From the NCBI GenBank assembly GCA_016840025.1, contig JAEOTF010000166.1, positions 21,144-85,143 of the forward strand: a stretch of DNA of 64,000 bases, read 5' to 3'. The stretch's first letter is position 1, and the number at the start of each line of letters is the position of its first letter. Origin of the DNA: Candidatus Hodarchaeota archaeon (GTDB lineage Archaea > Asgardarchaeota > Heimdallarchaeia > Hodarchaeales > YT1-039). Made by a program: the position numbers and the translations under genes. This document shows positions 54,936 to 62,885 of this stretch, piece after piece. The notes under the pieces were generated by a model. That model was not told the DNA's origin. It saw only the letters and a program-made list of their open reading frames with translations, and ran no database searches.

Positions 54936-56096
54936 ATGTGGAATCAAATGAATGAACGTAAGGAACACAGAACACAGATTTTACAATGGTTACAAGCAGG
55001 AATTAACGCTGTTCACCCTAGGAAGTGTATTCCACAAGCTCTTCAGTATAAAGATGGTAAATTGATTGTCCAAGGTAGAGAATTTGGTCTGACTCAGGAT
55101 CCAACAGTCATAGCTATCGGAAAAGCTAGTCTTGAAATGATGAGAGAAACGCTGAAGGTGATTCCATCAATAGATCACGGTATAGTAGTTACTCCAGCCC
55201 CATACAAAGATGTCTTAAGAGATCAAAGAATCGAGGTTATTGCTGCAGAGCATCCTGTACCTGATAAAGGATCAATGGAGGCAGGAAAAAGAATTAAGGG
55301 GTTTTTATCTAATAGAAACTTGGACGATGTCATAATCTGTTTACTTTCTGGAGGAGGAAGTTCACTTTTAGCTTATCCTGTAGAGACTATTTCTTTGCAA
55401 GATAAGGTCATGATGACGAAATTATTATTATCAAGTGGTGCAACAATTCATGAAATTAATGCGATAAGAAAGCATATTTCACAGGTAAAGGGAGGTAAAT
55501 TAGTCGAATTAAGTCGCCCTGCATCAATCATAACGCTCGCAATTTCGGATGTTATTGGAGACAATCCTCAGGTAATCGCATCAGGACCGACTTATTTTGA
55601 CTCTTCTACATATAAAGACGCAATGCGTATCATAGAAAAATATTCCCTTAAAGAGAAAACACCTGAATCAATACTAAAGTATATAATGAAGGGAAAGGAG
55701 GAAAAATATCCAGAGACCCCAAAAAGCGAAAATAAAATTTTTGAAAAAGCACATTTCTTCATTATTGCCTCTAATGATACCGCATGTAATGCAATAGCTG
55801 AGGAGATCAGAAAGCAGGGAATAAACACAGAGATTTTAACTACAGAAATGAAAGGGGAAGCAAAAGAAGTCGGTAAATATATTGCTGAGCTTACCAAAGA
55901 CAGATTGAAACGGAATGTTTCGGAAGTACTCATTATAGGGGGAGAGACCACAGTATCATTGTCTGATAACCCTGGACAAGGTGGAAGGAATCAGGAAGTG
56001 GTCTGTAGTTTTCTTTCGGCTATGAGAGATCTTAAGGATGGATGGACGTTCGCCTCGATGGGAAGTGACGGAATCGATCAAATAATTTTCATTTAG
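54936..56096 (+). CDS. Glycerate 2-kinase (MOFRL family), C-terminally truncated
   Basis: The 386-residue frame has the start of a class II glycerate kinase: VIAIGKASLEM near residue 66, AEHPVPD, LLSGGGSSLL near 140, HEINAIRKHISQVKGG and LAISDVIGD. The MOFRL domain begins VLIIGGETTVSL and GGRNQE, then GSDGID, where relatives continue with GPTDAAGA. Here it ends five residues later (QIIFI, stop). About 40-60 C-terminal residues are missing, including part of the active site, so activity is doubtful. The end overlaps the stop of the convergent kinase gene by 8 bases. ATG 54936 or 54948 is the likely start. Confidence 0.85.
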   Translation: MWNQMNERKEHRTQILQWLQAGINAVHPRKCIPQALQYKDGKLIVQGREFGLTQDPTVIAIGKASLEMMRETLKVIPSIDHGIVVTPAPYKDVLRDQRIEVIAAEHPVPDKGSMEAGKRIKGFLSNRNLDDVIICLLSGGGSSLLAYPVETISLQDKVMMTKLLLSSGATIHEINAIRKHISQVKGGKLVELSRPASIITLAISDVIGDNPQVIASGPTYFDSSTYKDAMRIIEKYSLKEKTPESILKYIMKGKEEKYPETPKSENKIFEKAHFFIIASNDTACNAIAEEIRKQGINTEILTTEMKGEAKEVGKYIAELTKDRLKRNVSEVLIIGGETTVSLSDNPGQGGRNQEVVCSFLSAMRDLKDGWTFASMGSDGIDQIIFI

Positions 56097-57000
56097 AAAA
56101 ATAAACCAAATTTTGTTTTGGGGAATATATCCTTGAGATTTGACGGTCGATATTATAAATGAATGCAAGATCAATAAGAGGATCTTGTTCTTGAGAATAA
56201 GTATATCTTTCCAGATAGGTTTGAAAATATCTTATAAAGGATTCCACTTGTTCAGAAGTCATCCCTGTATATTTACCACGGGAATCCTGTAATTCTCTTT
56301 CTTGTTGTTGCCGAAATTGGATAATATTTTCAAAAGAATCAGTTAATAATGTGATCTTTACATCTATAAAACTATATACATCTAATAAATCCCTTACTAA
56401 TGAATTAATGTAATTATCAGCTTTAGATAGATTATTATCAGCAACTGGCTTAGCAAATATAAAAACACCCTCAACTATCACAAAATCAGGTTTTTTGGTT
56501 ACTATAAGCCAATTTTCTTCAGGAAAACGATCATCAGTAGCTTTGTCAAATTTAGGAATCTTAATGGGTTTTTGCCAGTTCTGTATACCAGAAAACACAC
56601 GTTTGACCTGAGAATTATCATACATTAAACGAATCTTAAGGTTTGGATGAATTTTCTCAGCTAGCTTCATTCGAAACGATTTTGTAGGATATAGGTCATC
56701 CATTGAAAAATGAACTACATTAAATCCTTCAGATTCCAAAAGTAACTTCAGAAATCTAGCTAATGAGGTTTTGCCCACTCCATTTATGCCTGCAATCCCC
56801 AAATAAACACTGTCATTTTTTTTTACCAAAAATAGTTTTTTTAACCATAAATATAATGGAAGATATTCTAAAGTTAAAAACGCACATATTTGTTCATCAG
56901 TAGCCTTTAGATTTAATAAATTCCGACATAAATAAAAATATTTATCTTTATTTGTCATTGTCAGGTTTTTAGCATTCCTTTTCAATATATTATAGTCCAA
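56089..57000 (-). CDS. D-glycerate 3-kinase (GLYK)-like P-loop kinase
   Basis: The 303-residue protein has the P-loop GIAGINGVGKTSLARFL near residue 70, then HFSMDDLYPTKSFR, AEKIHPNLKIRLMYD and IPKFDKATDDR. It also has the Walker-B-like DFVIVEGVFIF. This is the pattern of the GLYK/uridine-kinase-like family of plants, cyanobacteria and yeast. These enzymes phosphorylate D-glycerate, giving 3-phosphoglycerate. The N-terminal 60 residues are helical. It is convergent with a broken MOFRL glycerate kinase. The substrate is inferred from family and context. Confidence 0.75.
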   Translation of the reverse strand: MDYNILKRNAKNLTMTNKDKYFYLCRNLLNLKATDEQICAFLTLEYLPLYLWLKKLFLVKKNDSVYLGIAGINGVGKTSLARFLKLLLESEGFNVVHFSMDDLYPTKSFRMKLAEKIHPNLKIRLMYDNSQVKRVFSGIQNWQKPIKIPKFDKATDDRFPEENWLIVTKKPDFVIVEGVFIFAKPVADNNLSKADNYINSLVRDLLDVYSFIDVKITLLTDSFENIIQFRQQQERELQDSRGKYTGMTSEQVESFIRYFQTYLERYTYSQEQDPLIDLAFIYNIDRQISRIYSPKQNLVYFSK

Positions 57001-57199
57001 TTTTACTCCTCTGAAGTGCTTAATGCTCTTTAAAACTTGTAACTCAAGTTTGATGGATAAATAAGTGGTAATTCTTAGATATCATCCCTACTTGAAAATG
57101 TTTCTCCTGCCTCCAATTCGGAAAAGAACAAACTTCAAGCCTACCAAACTGACAGTGGAATATTCATAGAATATTACCATTATCCCTCTTCGTGAAGAG

Positions 57200-57375
57200 T
57201 CTGAGAAAGCCAATCTGAGAAAAACAATGTTCTGAGAAATAGGCGTCAGAGCCAAAATTCCAAGAAAATTTTCTAAGAAACATACTTGCTGAGAAACTAC
57301 TCCCTTTCACATTTCTAAGAATTAATTTTAGGAAGTACTTTCTAAGAAAAAGATAGAGGGACGCTTTCTTAGAAA
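57200..57375. repeat. Nine copies of a TCTRAGAAA motif, iteron-like array
   Basis: Nine copies of the 9-base motif TCTGAGAAA/TCTAAGAAA, with one or two variant bases, start at 57200, 57214, 57231, 57259, 57272, 57288, 57314, 57341 and 57367. Spacings are 13-17 or 26-28 bases, close to one and two units of about 13.5. All copies have the same orientation. Iterated sites of this kind occur at replication origins and protein-binding arrays, but a decayed repeat-encoding gene is another explanation. A minus-strand frame over the same bases gives repeated FLRK-like residues. Confidence 0.55.
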
Positions 57376-57408
57376 TAGAATCGGTGAGAACCACGGAAAA
57401 AAGGGGAG

Positions 57409-57594
57409 CTAGCCTTCCTCTTCCTCGATGACACTTACCTTACACACGCAATGGGTAATGGTCTGCAACAGCACAGCGGTTAGTTCTGCCACGATACGGT
57501 TCTGTTCGCTCTTTTGGAAGCAGCGCGGCAGTTTGATGCCTAAGTCGGCGGTGTACGCCCCTTCTAGGTCTCGGTGGAATAGACAACCACTAAC
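57409..57594 (-). pseudogene. GC-rich coding remnant of unknown gene
   Basis: Sixty-one codons on the minus strand read CLFHRDLEGAYTADLGIKLP, then FQKSEQNRIVAELTAVLLQT and an acidic end before TAG (57409-57411). The protein character is strong, but there is no start codon and a TGA precedes it. GC content is clearly above the surroundings. It resembles the end of a gene lost by decay. No family is recognised. The neighbouring 57600-57790 bases show nothing further. Confidence 0.5.
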
Positions 57595-57790
57595 TCACCT
57601 TTCTATCTCCCCTAAAGTGGATATTTTAGAGTCTTCTTTGGATTCCTCGATTGCTCATGATTCCTAAGTGATTTTCAAACGTAAAGCCCTTGTTTTGATT
57701 TGTGATGGGCTACTGACCAACTTCCAATAGATCGTTGGGTGAGGTCGCCCTTATTCCATTTTTCCGAATGATAATTCGGCCAGTTAACGA

Positions 57791-60346
57791 TTAGTATTTG
57801 GCTTCCAGTCGTTCTAGGCGCGTTTGCTGGAAAGCCTCATAACTTTCCTTAATGGCAGTGAAGAGGGTTTCCCACGAAGTGAGGTCGGGGCGGAGAAAGG
57901 GTGGTAACCACCTACGCTTCACAAATTGCTGAGCTAACAGATAAGTTTTTTCACAGGTTTGGAACTGCAGGTGAAGTTGATCCCCTGCTGCTTCCACTTC
58001 TTTCACACTTTCTAGGTCTTGAACAGTTCCTATTTCCTCTTGTAGCTGCTGAATTTGGTGCTGGAAGTGTTGAAACTGCTGTTTTAGATTCTGTTGAAGT
58101 TTAGGCAATTGAAAAGCAATGAAACTTCCCCATATAACCATTCCAAGGAATAATAAGCTTAATGCCCGGGTGATTGGATTATCCAGAAAAGAACGGGGGT
58201 TACCCAGTAAATTGCGATCGAGTTTGTCATTAAAAAAATCGTTATCCGTATCGGCATCGTTTGGACGCGTTCCTATCTGATATTCTTGCCAGTTGGTTAA
58301 TCCATCGCCATCGAGATCGGCTTCTGCATCAGCCAGTGTTCCATTCAGATTGAAGCGGTATTCATAGTTATCGGGCATGCCATCCTTATCGGTATCACGC
58401 AGAAGGGGACTGGTGCCGTAATGATATTCCTGAAGGTTAGATAGCCCATCGCCATCGAGATCCTCCTCTGCATCGTGAGAGTTAGTTGGATTCAAGCCCA
58501 TCTGATACTCCCAGAGATTAGCCAAGCCATCTTTATCATAATCTTCGGTTGAATCATCCCAAGTGGCGTTCAAATTCATCTGCATTTCCCAGCCATCATC
58601 CATCTGATCTCCATCGGTATCCGCATTAGAAGCATTAAGGTTATATTGGAACTCCTCAAGGTTAGACAATCCATCATGATCTAGATCGGAGTCTTTATCC
58701 GTAGGGTCGGTCATATTTAAGCCTGTACGGTACTCCCACCCGTCTGCCATCCCATCACCATCGAAATCCAGCTCATCCTTTAAGGGATATGCGTCTATAG
58801 CGCCACCACTCCCTGCTAATTGATAAACTCCCGTTCCAGTGTAATCCGTCCAGTAATTCCCTTTTTCAGTAGAACTGTCATCCCATTGATTATTGGTTCC
58901 ATCATCCCACGCTTGCACACTTCCATTATTATTATTGAGGAAGCTATTGTGATGAACTCGATTATCATTACTGAGACCTAACAATGAAATGCCATAATGT
59001 GAATTCTCCACTATTAAATTCCCAGTAATTGTACAATTCCCCGAATTGGCGCCGGTGATACCGCTATCCTGGTTTTGACCACAGAGGTTATTAGTGACCG
59101 TTGCATTGCTGGAATCCTCCAGGAAGATCCCATGTTCATTATTTTGACAGAGATTATAACTGATGGTTGAATTGATTGTATTTTCAAGATAGAGCCCGTA
59201 CTCGCTGTTATTTTGACAGAGATTGTTGACAGCCGTGGAATTATCCGAGTGATAGAAATGGACGCCCCATGCAAGGTTGTTTTGGCAAAGATTGTTGATA
59301 GCCGTGGAATTATCAGAATGAGAGATATAAATCCCTCGGTTATTGTTATGGGCGCAAGTATTATGGATTACAAGACAATTAGCAGAGTGGTAAAGGGTAA
59401 GTCCAAATCCATTTGAACTATTAGAGCAGCTATTATCCCTAACTATGGAATTTCCCGAAGTTGATAGCTTGATTCCATCTTCATTGTTCTGATGAGAGGT
59501 GTTATTAGCAATTATTGAGTATCCCGAGATCTCAAGCAGGAGGCCATTGCGATTATTTTGTAAACATGTATTGTTCCTCACTACTGAGTTCTTAGACTCA
59601 AATAAATAGATTCCATTGCCATTTTGACTACAAGTATTGTTAAATACTTGCGAGAAGCGGGAACTATGAACTAAGATGCCACGTCCGTTGTTTTGGCAGG
59701 TATTGTTCGTCACATGCGAGAAGCGGGACCCAATAACTCGGATGCCGTAGTCATTGTTTTGGCAGGTGTTGTTGACTATCATTGAATTCTCCGAAAAAGA
59801 GAGCTCAATACCCACTCTATTATTGAGACAGATATTGTTCATCAGAGTCGCTGTTCCTGATGCAACCGACTCTATCCTTATGGCTTCAGAATCTCCGGTC
59901 TTAAGCCAACAATGGCGGATGATGAAGCGTTTGGTAGTATTCTGAACAGAAATCCCGTGGCTTCCTTCTGTGGTGATATTCCATCCTTCCAGAACATATG
60001 GGGTGGATTCTGTTCCCATACCGCTCACAGCAACAGCAGCGAGGTCTGTGTCATTCAAGATAATAATAGATGGACGAGAGATGTAACTTAAGGTATAGTT
60101 AAAAGATGCTAATGACTCTTTAAAAGGAACAACTAAGGCTGTAAGGTGCTTAGAATCACCTTGTTTTACAAAGAGGGAAGAGTGAGCTGATTTAGGAGTT
60201 ATCAGTGAAAAAAATTCTGTCACACCCTCTATAGCGATAATAGATTTTTCTTGAGAGGTAAAAAAAGAAGAATATTGCACCAATGCGCCTACTGGAAAAG
60301 TTAGACAGATAAAAACAGCTAAAGGGTGACGTAACCTCATTTTCAT
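57791..60346 (-). CDS. Secreted right-handed beta-helix protein with calcium-type repeats and C-terminal anchor
   Basis: The 851-residue protein starts with a signal-like helix. Residues ~120-500 hold about fifteen turns of a NosD/CASH parallel beta-helix with the unit NNTCQNNxxGIxLxxSxxSxV. Residues ~520-690 hold repeats DxDGDGLSNLxEYxxGxxP, like thrombospondin-3 calcium loops. A transmembrane helix near 715 (ITRALSLLFLGMVIWGSFIA) and a glutamine-rich cytoplasmic coiled coil of about 110 residues follow. It is probably a cell-surface carbohydrate-binding or degrading protein. GC content is somewhat above the average. Confidence 0.83.
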   Translation of the reverse strand: MKMRLRHPLAVFICLTFPVGALVQYSSFFTSQEKSIIAIEGVTEFFSLITPKSAHSSLFVKQGDSKHLTALVVPFKESLASFNYTLSYISRPSIIILNDTDLAAVAVSGMGTESTPYVLEGWNITTEGSHGISVQNTTKRFIIRHCWLKTGDSEAIRIESVASGTATLMNNICLNNRVGIELSFSENSMIVNNTCQNNDYGIRVIGSRFSHVTNNTCQNNGRGILVHSSRFSQVFNNTCSQNGNGIYLFESKNSVVRNNTCLQNNRNGLLLEISGYSIIANNTSHQNNEDGIKLSTSGNSIVRDNSCSNSSNGFGLTLYHSANCLVIHNTCAHNNNRGIYISHSDNSTAINNLCQNNLAWGVHFYHSDNSTAVNNLCQNNSEYGLYLENTINSTISYNLCQNNEHGIFLEDSSNATVTNNLCGQNQDSGITGANSGNCTITGNLIVENSHYGISLLGLSNDNRVHHNSFLNNNNGSVQAWDDGTNNQWDDSSTEKGNYWTDYTGTGVYQLAGSGGAIDAYPLKDELDFDGDGMADGWEYRTGLNMTDPTDKDSDLDHDGLSNLEEFQYNLNASNADTDGDQMDDGWEMQMNLNATWDDSTEDYDKDGLANLWEYQMGLNPTNSHDAEEDLDGDGLSNLQEYHYGTSPLLRDTDKDGMPDNYEYRFNLNGTLADAEADLDGDGLTNWQEYQIGTRPNDADTDNDFFNDKLDRNLLGNPRSFLDNPITRALSLLFLGMVIWGSFIAFQLPKLQQNLKQQFQHFQHQIQQLQEEIGTVQDLESVKEVEAAGDQLHLQFQTCEKTYLLAQQFVKRRWLPPFLRPDLTSWETLFTAIKESYEAFQQTRLERLEAKY

Positions 60347-60670
60347 TCCTCAGACATGGAACTTTCTCTATTAACTTAATTTAAAATCTCCTATTTAGTG
60401 CGAATAATACCTTTCTTTCTCTTTACTATTTGGTAACTCACCTCACAGGTCAAAAGAGATCTGAAAGCTCTCTCACCATGTGAATGTAGAAGAGAAATAG
60501 TTAGTGGTTATTAATAAAGTTTACTGCCTATAAAAGCGTTTAAATAGTATAAAAAGCCTTATATTATTGGTGTAGAAAGATAAAGAGCTTGGATTAGGTG
60601 CAGATGCATTCTCCAGCCTTTCCTAAAAGAAGAGGTACGGAGATATTCAGAAGGAGAAGAAGAACTCACT

Positions 60671-61340
60671 TTAGTAGCGTTGCATGATTCTTTGCCAGAT
60701 ATCCAATAACAGCATGTTAAAGGCATATGCCACATTTACGCCTGTCATTGCACTGGTCGTAAATTGTCGTCCTGCAATCTCTGGTGTCGACGCCTGTGCG
60801 GATAATGATAGGCTTTCCGTTGGCTTTTCTCCCACTTCTTAACGAGGGTGGTGAGATGAGTGTAGAACTGCTCTTCGCGTTCAGTTCGCTTGTCATAAGG
60901 ATAGGTCTCAAAGGCAAGTGACGCCCCATACGCGCGTTCTGCCACTGCCTGCAGGAAATGCGGGTAATTTTTATCCCAATGAGCATATCTTGAGAAAGAA
61001 AAGGGAATTATATCCCTTTCATTTTGCGTTCTCCGCGCCACTAGTTCTTGCACCCGTTCGTGAAACCCCTTCTGAAACCATGGGGTGTACGCATTCCGTC
61101 TATACGGGGTATCATATTAACCCACCGCACATAGGTCTCAGCAGGGCGCGGTAAGTGGCGAAGAAAGCCGTGAAGCTGGTTCTTGCACTCTCGTTGCCCA
61201 TCTTTGAGCGATTTCGGCAGAAAATCGACATACACATACCTTGCATACATCCGCCCTCTTCCCTGTCCGACAAACAGCCCTTCTAACCCGATGTCGGAGA
61301 GAGTGAGGAAGAGCACTTCATATGTCACGTCAACAACCAT
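60671..61340 (-). pseudogene. Multiply frameshifted gene of unknown family
   Basis: Three adjoining minus-strand frames read as one protein with two frameshifts. The first, 61340 to about 61105, has YARYVYVDFLPKSLKDGQRE. The second, about 61110 to 60800, has RDIIPFSFSRYAHWDKNYPH. The third ends at 60671-60673 (TTA, reverse of TAA) and has TPEIAGRQFTTSAMTGVNVA and NMLLLDIWQRIMQRY. Each piece has strong protein character. GC content is well above the host average. No family was recognised; a mobile element or virus origin is possible. Confidence 0.6.
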
Positions 61341-61420
61341 CGTATTCAGCTCTTATGAAACTTAACAGGCAGAATGGCGAGTTACACTCCATCGAAACTT
61401 CTACCTAGTACTTCGACATT

Positions 61421-61540
61421 TGCTATATAAATGTCTAATTTCGCCATTCCCATAATTTTATATACTAAGGGCGCCAATGGTTATTTATAAATTTCTCATT
61501 TCGCTATTCCCAAAAATTTATATATTAGGGGCTCTATTGT
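61421..61540 (+). repeat. Two tandem 60-bp imperfect repeats with TATA-like cores
   Basis: The units 61421-61480 and 61481-61540 are aligned at exactly 60 bases. Shared parts are ATAAAT, TCT-ATTTCGC-ATTCCC and a TTTATATA-TA-GGGGC/AGGGC core; they differ by about a quarter of positions. The TATATA cores look like archaeal TATA boxes. Function is unknown. Confidence 0.6.
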
Positions 61541-62205
61541 ATTTTTGTGAATCGCTCATAGCCGTAGCAAAAGCGGATGTTAGCAAATGCATCCGTCAAT
61601 GGAATAGGTGCCTTCTGAGGCTCGGAAGATTGGAGAAGTGCTGCGAGGCTCTTCGCATTACCCTGTCTTCTTTTCTTTTGCTTCGCTGTGGTGTCAAGCG
61701 CTCGGGATGATTCAGGTCGGCGGTGCGTGGTACCCAAACCCCACAGATCCGCGGCGGTTATTGTTACCGAGAAAGGAGCGGCAACTATCGAGTTGTTTAG
61801 CGGCGTCCTCGAAGTAACCCCGAAGGAGCGGGTGTGTAAAAGAGAGAAACAGCCCCAACGCCTGTTTCCGTGCTACACGAGTTGGAGCTTATTCACAACT
61901 GATAGGCTGAGGATATGACCCCCGCGAATTATAGCGGAATAAGGGCTATATCACAAGGCTCAAAAACCTTCAGTCGGCAATAATCAACGTGGACACGTAT
62001 CAAGAGCGTCTCTCTACCTCTGTCCACTCGATTATTTGGCGGAAAACGGGTTAGAAAAACAAGAATGTCTTGTCTCCCTCTATTTCCCTCTTCGAGGTGA
62101 GGAGATAACAAATTAGTCGCCTGTGATCTTCTTCCTCGTTTAGCAGTTTTTGACTGAGCCTGACTACCTTTACCTATGGTACTACTAGACTGTGAATGTG
62201 AGAAC
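61541..62205. other. GC-richer region without a convincing gene
   Basis: About 660 bases with higher GC than the left part of the window. Several overlapping short frames exist on both strands (for example 61688-61918 plus and 61929-62219 minus). None has a recognisable motif, a clear ribosome-binding site or an operon context. The plus-strand frame ending at 61918 has a protein-like stretch (IVTEKGAATIELFSG), so a decayed gene is likely. Confidence 0.4.
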
Positions 62206-62877
62206 ATGTCTCCAATCACCTTTCATATTGGAAATGTCCCCGAAGAACACTTGCGGAAGCGATTGTACCGCACGAAACCTGATTGGTCGCCTCCTTTTCC
62301 GCCTTTTGGTGAAGAGCTTCTAAAACAGTTGAAAGACTATCGACAGTCGCCTGACCTTTCGGAAGACGAAAAAGCGGAGCTAGATCAAAGGATTACCAAC
62401 TTGACCTGCTTGGTTTGTCACAAGCAATTTCTGTGGAAAGACATTCTCCGCCTAGAGAAACAGATCGCCCGTCTCCAGCAAGAAAACAAGACCGCAGAAG
62501 CTCACGAACTAGAAGTCGAATATCAGCAAAAAATCGAGAAATACTTCAACCATCCCGCCGATGATAGACGCCTGTCTTTCATTGAACGTTGGAACGGCAA
62601 TCCTGTCCTTGCCAGCCTAGATGTCCTTGATAAAATCGTGAATCAAGAATTTATTTCATTAGACGAAATTGAACTCATTCCTGAAACGATTCCGGTCTAC
62701 ATCAAACAGACCAAGACCACTAAGAAAGTGAACCCCCTTAATGACTGGCTGGAATCTTCCATCACCTTCATCAATGGTGTGTTTACCCAAGGATACATAG
62801 TGCGTGGAAAACCACAGGTCAAGGAAGCCAAGGTCTTCCGTAAACAAATGTACTACAAAGCGTTTGGACACAGGTGA
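62206..62877 (+). CDS. Hypothetical protein upstream of a zinc-ribbon repeat gene
   Basis: About 223 residues from ATG 62206 (MSPITFHIGN), with GTGAG just upstream; an earlier ATG at 62176 is possible. One CxxC (CLVCHKQF near residue 68) is followed by a coiled coil (LRLEKQIARLQQENKTAEAH) and an alpha-beta C terminus. The family is not recognised. The next gene starts 8 bases after its stop, so the two are co-transcribed and probably act together. Confidence 0.65.
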   Translation: MSPITFHIGNVPEEHLRKRLYRTKPDWSPPFPPFGEELLKQLKDYRQSPDLSEDEKAELDQRITNLTCLVCHKQFLWKDILRLEKQIARLQQENKTAEAHELEVEYQQKIEKYFNHPADDRRLSFIERWNGNPVLASLDVLDKIVNQEFISLDEIELIPETIPVYIKQTKTTKKVNPLNDWLESSITFINGVFTQGYIVRGKPQVKEAKVFRKQMYYKAFGHR

Positions 62878-62885
62878 GAGAAACT

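Noticed and set aside
57164..57394. 76-residue minus-strand frame with repeated FLRK
   Set aside because: The repetition comes from the TCTRAGAAA motif, whose 13-14 base spacing does not keep codon phase.
61564..61918. Possible TnpB or other transposase end
   Set aside because: I looked for the zinc-ribbon and DxNAA-type ending of IS200/IS605 TnpB on both strands and did not find it.
61929..62219. 96-residue minus-strand frame
   Set aside because: Runs into the start of the 62206 gene; no recognisable motif and Ser/Arg-rich start.
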